64,000 nucleotides of DNA from RGIG1927 sp045546275. GTDB lineage: Bacteria > Bacillota > Clostridia > UMGS1883. The stretch lies in assembly GCA_045546275.1 (NCBI GenBank), contig JAZQCM010000019.1, forward strand, positions 1 to 64,000. The letters are read 5' to 3'. Made by a program: the position numbers and the translations under genes. Shown here piece by piece: positions 60,424 to 64,000 of the stretch; the stretch's first letter is position 1; every line of letters starts with the position of its first letter. The notes under the pieces are model-generated. The model had not been told where the DNA came from and made no database searches. It saw only the letters and a program-made list of their open reading frames with translations.

Positions 60424-61878
60424 TTATTGGGCCTCCTTCCACCTGACAGCACAGTATTCTCTTCCGGGAAGCTCAAGCTTAAAAGTGCCCGAAAAAACGC
60501 CCTTCCTGTCGATTTCCATATTCCAGGTATCAATAATCTCGATTTCGTATTCCACTTCACCGAAATTAAAAACCTTGTAAGATGGTCTGTGTTCGCCAAA
60601 ATACTGCAGATTTATGCTCTTATCTTCATTGGAGGCTGTCATATAACCTGTGCTATGAAGATTGCCACATTCTTGCATAATTCTATGTAAAAAGCCTAAC
60701 CTCTTGTGGCTTTCGCCATGAAGTACTCCTCCGTGGGACCACCATATATTATCACCTAAGAAGCACTCACTATGCCCGCCATATGCACCCGAAACTGCCG
60801 TTTTCCACATTCTCCTGAGCATTTCTTCACCGGAAATATTGCCCCAGTAGTGTTCAATATTTCCCTCGTAGCACATTTCGTCTATTACCACAGGCTTTTG
60901 GTACATTTTCAGCCACTTGCCTATGTTGTCGAGCTCTAAATTACCGCCTTGCCTTTGTATTGAACAATGTGTAACCCAAGGCTTTGAAAAATCATACAGC
61001 TTTACACAATTGTGATTGCTTATCAAATGTCCGTATACATCGTTTTTTTGAATTATTCCGGCATAGCTTTCCCAGTCCTCTTCTGTTTTATGCCGGCACA
61101 AATCATACTCGTTTGCAAGGCTCCACCACACATTTCTGTATGCTGAAAACCTTGCAACAACATATTTAAGGTATAATTCGTTTGCCCACTTAGGCATAGC
61201 AGAAAAGCCCCATCTGTCATATGGGTGAAACAGAATAAGGTCTGCTTCAATGCCTAAATTCATCATATCTTCAATGCTTTTATCAAGTATTCTAAAATAC
61301 TCAACATTAAAGACGGAAAAGTCCCAACTATTGCCTTCGCTTTTCTCGTTGAACTTATAAAAATTGAATTTATTGATTTCGGAACTATCTACAGGAGTAC
61401 CCTTGTACGGAAAACACACAGGATTTCTGTAGTTATAGTCATAATGCTTTGGGAAAATGCAAAATCTTATTTTGTTAAACGCCGAGTTTTTAAGGCTTTC
61501 AACCGTTTCCATGCGCGTTTCTTGCTGCTGATTTGCCCATCCGTAGCAGGTTGTTCCAATGGAGTAATAAGGTGTTTTGTCTGCATATTCAAAATGCACC
61601 CCGTTAACTTTTACAGGGCCGTGACTATCTGCAGGCTCTGCCTTAAAAGTTCCCGTATATATGGCGTTTGAAAAGCTTCCCCACACCTTATACTTATACT
61701 CGCCTTCAAAGGAAGGCATAAATCGCACTTTATATATGCCTTCGCCATCATAAAACCCCGAAACTCTCTTTTTTTCATTTTTGTTTTCAAATTCAGCTGC
61801 AATAGTATAATCAGTAAAAGGATTTCCAGCACTACAGCCTTTGAATTCCAGTTCAAAAACATCCCATACCTTCGTCAT
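60424..61878 (-). CDS. Putative glycoside hydrolase (DUF5060/DUF4038/DUF5605 type)
   Basis: A 484-residue protein without signal peptide. N-terminal beta domain like DUF5060 (VFELEFKGCSAGNPFTDY, about 1-85), a TIM-barrel like DUF4038 (about 95-390; YYSIGTTCYGWANQQ, NKIRFCIFPKHYDY, WWSLANEYDLCRH with a probable acid Glu, and VVIDEMCYEG with a probable nucleophile Glu), and a C-terminal beta domain like DUF5605. DUF4038 includes apiosidases (GH140), so action on a pectin side chain is plausible; substrate unknown. It is followed by GH97 and lies 15 nt downstream of the GH4 gene in the same direction. Likely part of an operon with GH4 and GH2. Confidence 0.8.
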   Translation of the reverse strand: MTKVWDVFELEFKGCSAGNPFTDYTIAAEFENKNEKKRVSGFYDGEGIYKVRFMPSFEGEYKYKVWGSFSNAIYTGTFKAEPADSHGPVKVNGVHFEYADKTPYYSIGTTCYGWANQQQETRMETVESLKNSAFNKIRFCIFPKHYDYNYRNPVCFPYKGTPVDSSEINKFNFYKFNEKSEGNSWDFSVFNVEYFRILDKSIEDMMNLGIEADLILFHPYDRWGFSAMPKWANELYLKYVVARFSAYRNVWWSLANEYDLCRHKTEEDWESYAGIIQKNDVYGHLISNHNCVKLYDFSKPWVTHCSIQRQGGNLELDNIGKWLKMYQKPVVIDEMCYEGNIEHYWGNISGEEMLRRMWKTAVSGAYGGHSECFLGDNIWWSHGGVLHGESHKRLGFLHRIMQECGNLHSTGYMTASNEDKSINLQYFGEHRPSYKVFNFGEVEYEIEIIDTWNMEIDRKGVFSGTFKLELPGREYCAVRWKEAQ

Positions 61879-61893
61879 AGTTCAAACCTCTTA

Positions 61894-63213
61894 TTATCTG
61901 TATTTCGGTAAATAATCACCATGAGCTTCAATCAATTCATCAACCATTTTTTTGATTGTATCAACATCCAGCTCACTACCGGTATGCGGGTCAAGCATTG
62001 CCGCTTGGTAAATATGCTCTTTCTTCTTTGTTCTTGCCGCTTCAATTGTAAGAAGCTGAACATTAATATTTGTCATATTCATAGCTGCGCACTGCACGGG
62101 AAGTGCTCCTACATAACAGGGATTAATACCCATGCCATTCACAAGACAAGGCACCTCAACGCATGCTTCCTTGGGAAGATTTGTAATAAGGTGATTTGTG
62201 TTAAGCACGTTGCCGCCAATCTGGTAGGGTTTATTTTCAACAATGCTTTCCATTATGTGCGAAGCATATTCGCTGCTTCTTTTATGTTCTTTAACACCAT
62301 TTTCCAAAAGGTTCTTATATTCCTTTTTCCAGCCTTCAATCTGGTTTACACAGCGACGAGGATATTCGTCAAGCGGTATGTTGTACTTTTTAATAAGCTC
62401 GGGATACTTGCTCTTTATGTAAAACATATTGTACTCGGCATTATGCTCACTGGATTCTGTGCAATAGTAGCCAAAGTTTTTAATATATTCCATTCTTACC
62501 TTGTCGTACACATCGTCCCGGGCAATGTATCCGTCAATTCTGCTTTTTATTTCGGGATACAAATCCACGTCATTTTTATCCTTAATTTCCAAAAGCCATG
62601 CCATGTGGTTAATGCCTGCAATAATTTCTTTTCTGCCTTCTAATTTATCTCGCATATCGAGGCTCTTTAAAAGGTTTTCTGAGCACACCTGCACGCTGTG
62701 GCAAAGTCCAACTGTTTTGATAGGAGTATACCTGAGCATGTAACCGGTGAGCATTGCCATGGGATTTGTATAGTTTAAAAACAATGCATCAGGACAAACC
62801 TCAGCCATATCACAAGCAAAGTCTTCCATAACGGGAATGGTTCTGAGTGCTCTCATAATCCCGCCAATTCCCAATGTGTCGGCAATGGTTTGCTGCAGAC
62901 CGTATTTTTTGGGTATTTCAAAGTCGATTATTGTCGAGGGGTCATAGCCACCAACCTGAATAGCGTTAACAACAAAGCTTGCACCACGAAGTGCATTTTT
63001 TCTATTCTCAACTCCACAGTAGCATTCAATTTTGCCAAAATTGCCCATGGTTTTACGCATTGCCTCTAAAATAACACGGCTTTCTTCAAGCCTTTCGGGG
63101 TCAATATCGTAAAGTGCAAACACACTGTCACGAAGTGATTCAACACACATGCAATCGCCTATTACATTTCGTGCAAAAACAGTGCTTCCTGCACCCATAA
63201 ATGTTATTTTCAT
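61894..63213 (-). CDS. GH4 family glycosidase, probable alpha-galactosidase
   Basis: A 439-residue NAD+- and Mn2+-dependent glycosidase acting by redox elimination. The N-terminal NAD-binding motif is MGAGSTVFARNVIGD; the metal/substrate region is LNYTNPMAML, LCHSVQVC and GINHMAWLL. CHSVQ is typical of the alpha-galactosidase (MelA) subgroup, while CHG or CN variants mark glucosidase/glucuronidase groups. Cytoplasmic, acting on imported galactosides or galacturonides. ATG 63213 lies 2 nt after the GH2 stop; 15 nt separates it from the downstream DUF4038 gene. Alpha-galacturonidase is an alternative in a pectin locus. Confidence 0.88.
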   Translation of the reverse strand: MKITFMGAGSTVFARNVIGDCMCVESLRDSVFALYDIDPERLEESRVILEAMRKTMGNFGKIECYCGVENRKNALRGASFVVNAIQVGGYDPSTIIDFEIPKKYGLQQTIADTLGIGGIMRALRTIPVMEDFACDMAEVCPDALFLNYTNPMAMLTGYMLRYTPIKTVGLCHSVQVCSENLLKSLDMRDKLEGRKEIIAGINHMAWLLEIKDKNDVDLYPEIKSRIDGYIARDDVYDKVRMEYIKNFGYYCTESSEHNAEYNMFYIKSKYPELIKKYNIPLDEYPRRCVNQIEGWKKEYKNLLENGVKEHKRSSEYASHIMESIVENKPYQIGGNVLNTNHLITNLPKEACVEVPCLVNGMGINPCYVGALPVQCAAMNMTNINVQLLTIEAARTKKKEHIYQAAMLDPHTGSELDVDTIKKMVDELIEAHGDYLPKYR

Positions 63214-63215
63214 GC

Positions 63216-64000
63216 CTATTCCTCCTCTATTGCAGCTTTTTTTGAGTTTATACGTTTAATAACTTCACTATCAAATTTGAATTTACGGTCATAAGTCATA
63301 AGCCCGTTCTGTTCCTGCTCAACATCATAAAGCTGAGTGTAACAAAAACCCATTATGTATTTATTGTCTAATAGTGCTTCTGTTAAACCTTTGTATCTTT
63401 CAATAAATTCATCTTTTGTTTTAGGTCCGTTGCCGTATCCCCAGCCATCGTCTCCCTGTGCCCAGAGTATTCCGCCGTATTCGCTCACAAATACTGCTTC
63501 ACCCTTATAGGTTTGCCGTGTACGGCTGTTTTCATTTCTGTATAGATGGTCCTTTACAAAGCCTTTGTCTATTTCATCAAAAAATGTTTTAAAAATTTCC
63601 GGATTCTGCTCATAATCATGCACATCAAAAATATCGGTTTTCACATGATAATGACCGCTTGTATCTATTACAGGTCGTGTTTTATCAATAGCTTTTGTAA
63701 CATTGTAAACAATTTCAACAGCCTCATCACACTGTTGTCTGCCTTCAAAATTCCAAAGCTCGTTAAAAGGAGCATAGCCAATAATACAAGGATGCGACCA
63801 GTCGCGTTCAATAGCTTCAATCCATTCAGGCAGAAAATGCTCAAGCTGCTCATAGCGTGTTATGTCAAAGCCCCAGTTTGCGTGCTCCTCCCACACCATA
63901 TAGCCTAATTTATCTGCCCAGTATAAAAACCTTGGCTCAAAGATTTTTTCGTGAAGTCTTGCTCCGTTAAAGCCAAGCTCCATAGAATATATAATATCAT
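63216..64000 (-). CDS. GH2 family glycosidase, C-terminal part (partial)
   Basis: The C-terminal ~260 residues of a GH2 enzyme; the gene runs off the right edge. The TIM-barrel is present: FNGARLHEKIFEPRFL, WADKLGYMVWEEHANWG, the acid/base Glu in APFNELWNF, and the nucleophile Glu in AVFVSEYGGILW. GH2 includes beta-galactosidase, beta-glucuronidase and beta-mannosidase; the visible part does not decide, though the placement near GH4 and GH112 suggests a galactoside. The ATG at 63983 is internal, as the frame stays open to the edge with family-like sequence. It ends 2 nt before GH4, so the genes are cotranscribed. Confidence 0.88.
   Translation of the reverse strand, partial: DIIYSMELGFNGARLHEKIFEPRFLYWADKLGYMVWEEHANWGFDITRYEQLEHFLPEWIEAIERDWSHPCIIGYAPFNELWNFEGRQQCDEAVEIVYNVTKAIDKTRPVIDTSGHYHVKTDIFDVHDYEQNPEIFKTFFDEIDKGFVKDHLYRNENSRTRQTYKGEAVFVSEYGGILWAQGDDGWGYGNGPKTKDEFIERYKGLTEALLDNKYIMGFCYTQLYDVEQEQNGLMTYDRKFKFDSEVIKRINSKKAAIEEE

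Noticed and set aside
1..64000. CRISPR arrays, tRNA or rRNA genes, phage genes
   Set aside because: No regularly spaced repeats, no cloverleaf or rRNA-like segments, and no phage or transposase coding sequence seen by eye.

Overview
The window reads as chromosome of an anaerobic, low-GC, probably spore-forming Clostridia-type Firmicute that lives on plant cell-wall polysaccharides. The evidence is a spoVT gene, an electron-bifurcating [FeFe] hydrogenase and Nfn transhydrogenase, GatCAB, strong Shine-Dalgarno sites, sigma-A promoters of the TTGACA/TATAAT type, several S-layer-homology (SLH) surface proteins, and many enzymes for xylan, pectin and galactoside breakdown. A gut or rumen pectin/xylan fermenter (possibly Monoglobus-like) is my inference; the sequence does not fix the taxon. 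No rRNA, tRNA, CRISPR array or intact transposase was seen.

Layout, left to right. 1-5668: leftward hydCBA (hydA cut by the window edge) and nfnAB, which balance NADH, NADPH, ferredoxin and H2. 5794-13784: a glucuronate module. A GH115 alpha-glucuronidase faces uxuA-uxuB-uxaC; between them lies a 1.48-kb segment with a lipoprotein gene that appears inserted into a once-shared terminator. 13876-15586: an ECF sigma factor, a membrane partner and a small membrane protein. 15693-22900: mnmM, then a three-gene surface/membrane operon divergent from an XRE regulator, with a palindromic operator between. 23004-27856: a GHKL/LytTR two-component system, an SLH protein, a PstS-like protein and a DUF6054 protein. 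27938-33546: a GH127 arabinofuranosidase, an AraC regulator, hydE and mnmA. 33582-37011: an operon of metallophosphoesterase, lipoprotein and an SLH-serpin fusion. 37179-39614: radC, a histidine phosphatase and azlCD. 39730-42993: a secreted GH105. 43140-48285: gatCAB with a tyrosine phosphatase and an Lrp regulator, then alr. 48379-52516: an SLH-subtilisin, spoVT and a glycerophosphodiesterase. 52564-64000: a carbohydrate block with GH112, a frameshifted GH97, a DUF5060/DUF4038 enzyme, GH4 and a partial GH2.

How it works together. Secreted or surface enzymes (GH105, GH127, GH97) and enzymes without visible signal peptides (GH115, GH112, GH4, GH2) would turn xylan and rhamnogalacturonan side chains into uronic acids, arabinose, galactose and sugar phosphates. 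UxaC/UxuB/UxuA feed glucuronate to KDG, and the hydrogenase and Nfn complexes dispose of the electrons. HydE, needed to build the hydrogenase H-cluster, is about 28 kb away and translationally coupled to mnmA.

Main points for follow-up. (1) Two promoters share TGCAAC-N18-GTATTAT: one lies in front of the ECF sigma gene, the other in front of the metallophosphoesterase/lipoprotein/SLH-serpin operon. This suggests an envelope regulon that displays a protease inhibitor on the cell surface, in a window that also encodes an SLH-anchored subtilisin. (2) Three intact terminators share one architecture (A7, 5-bp stem, TTTC loop, T7). A fourth copy is split in two around the 1.48-kb segment with a 7-bp duplication, which marks a recent insertion. 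(3) GH97 is broken by an apparent single-base loss.
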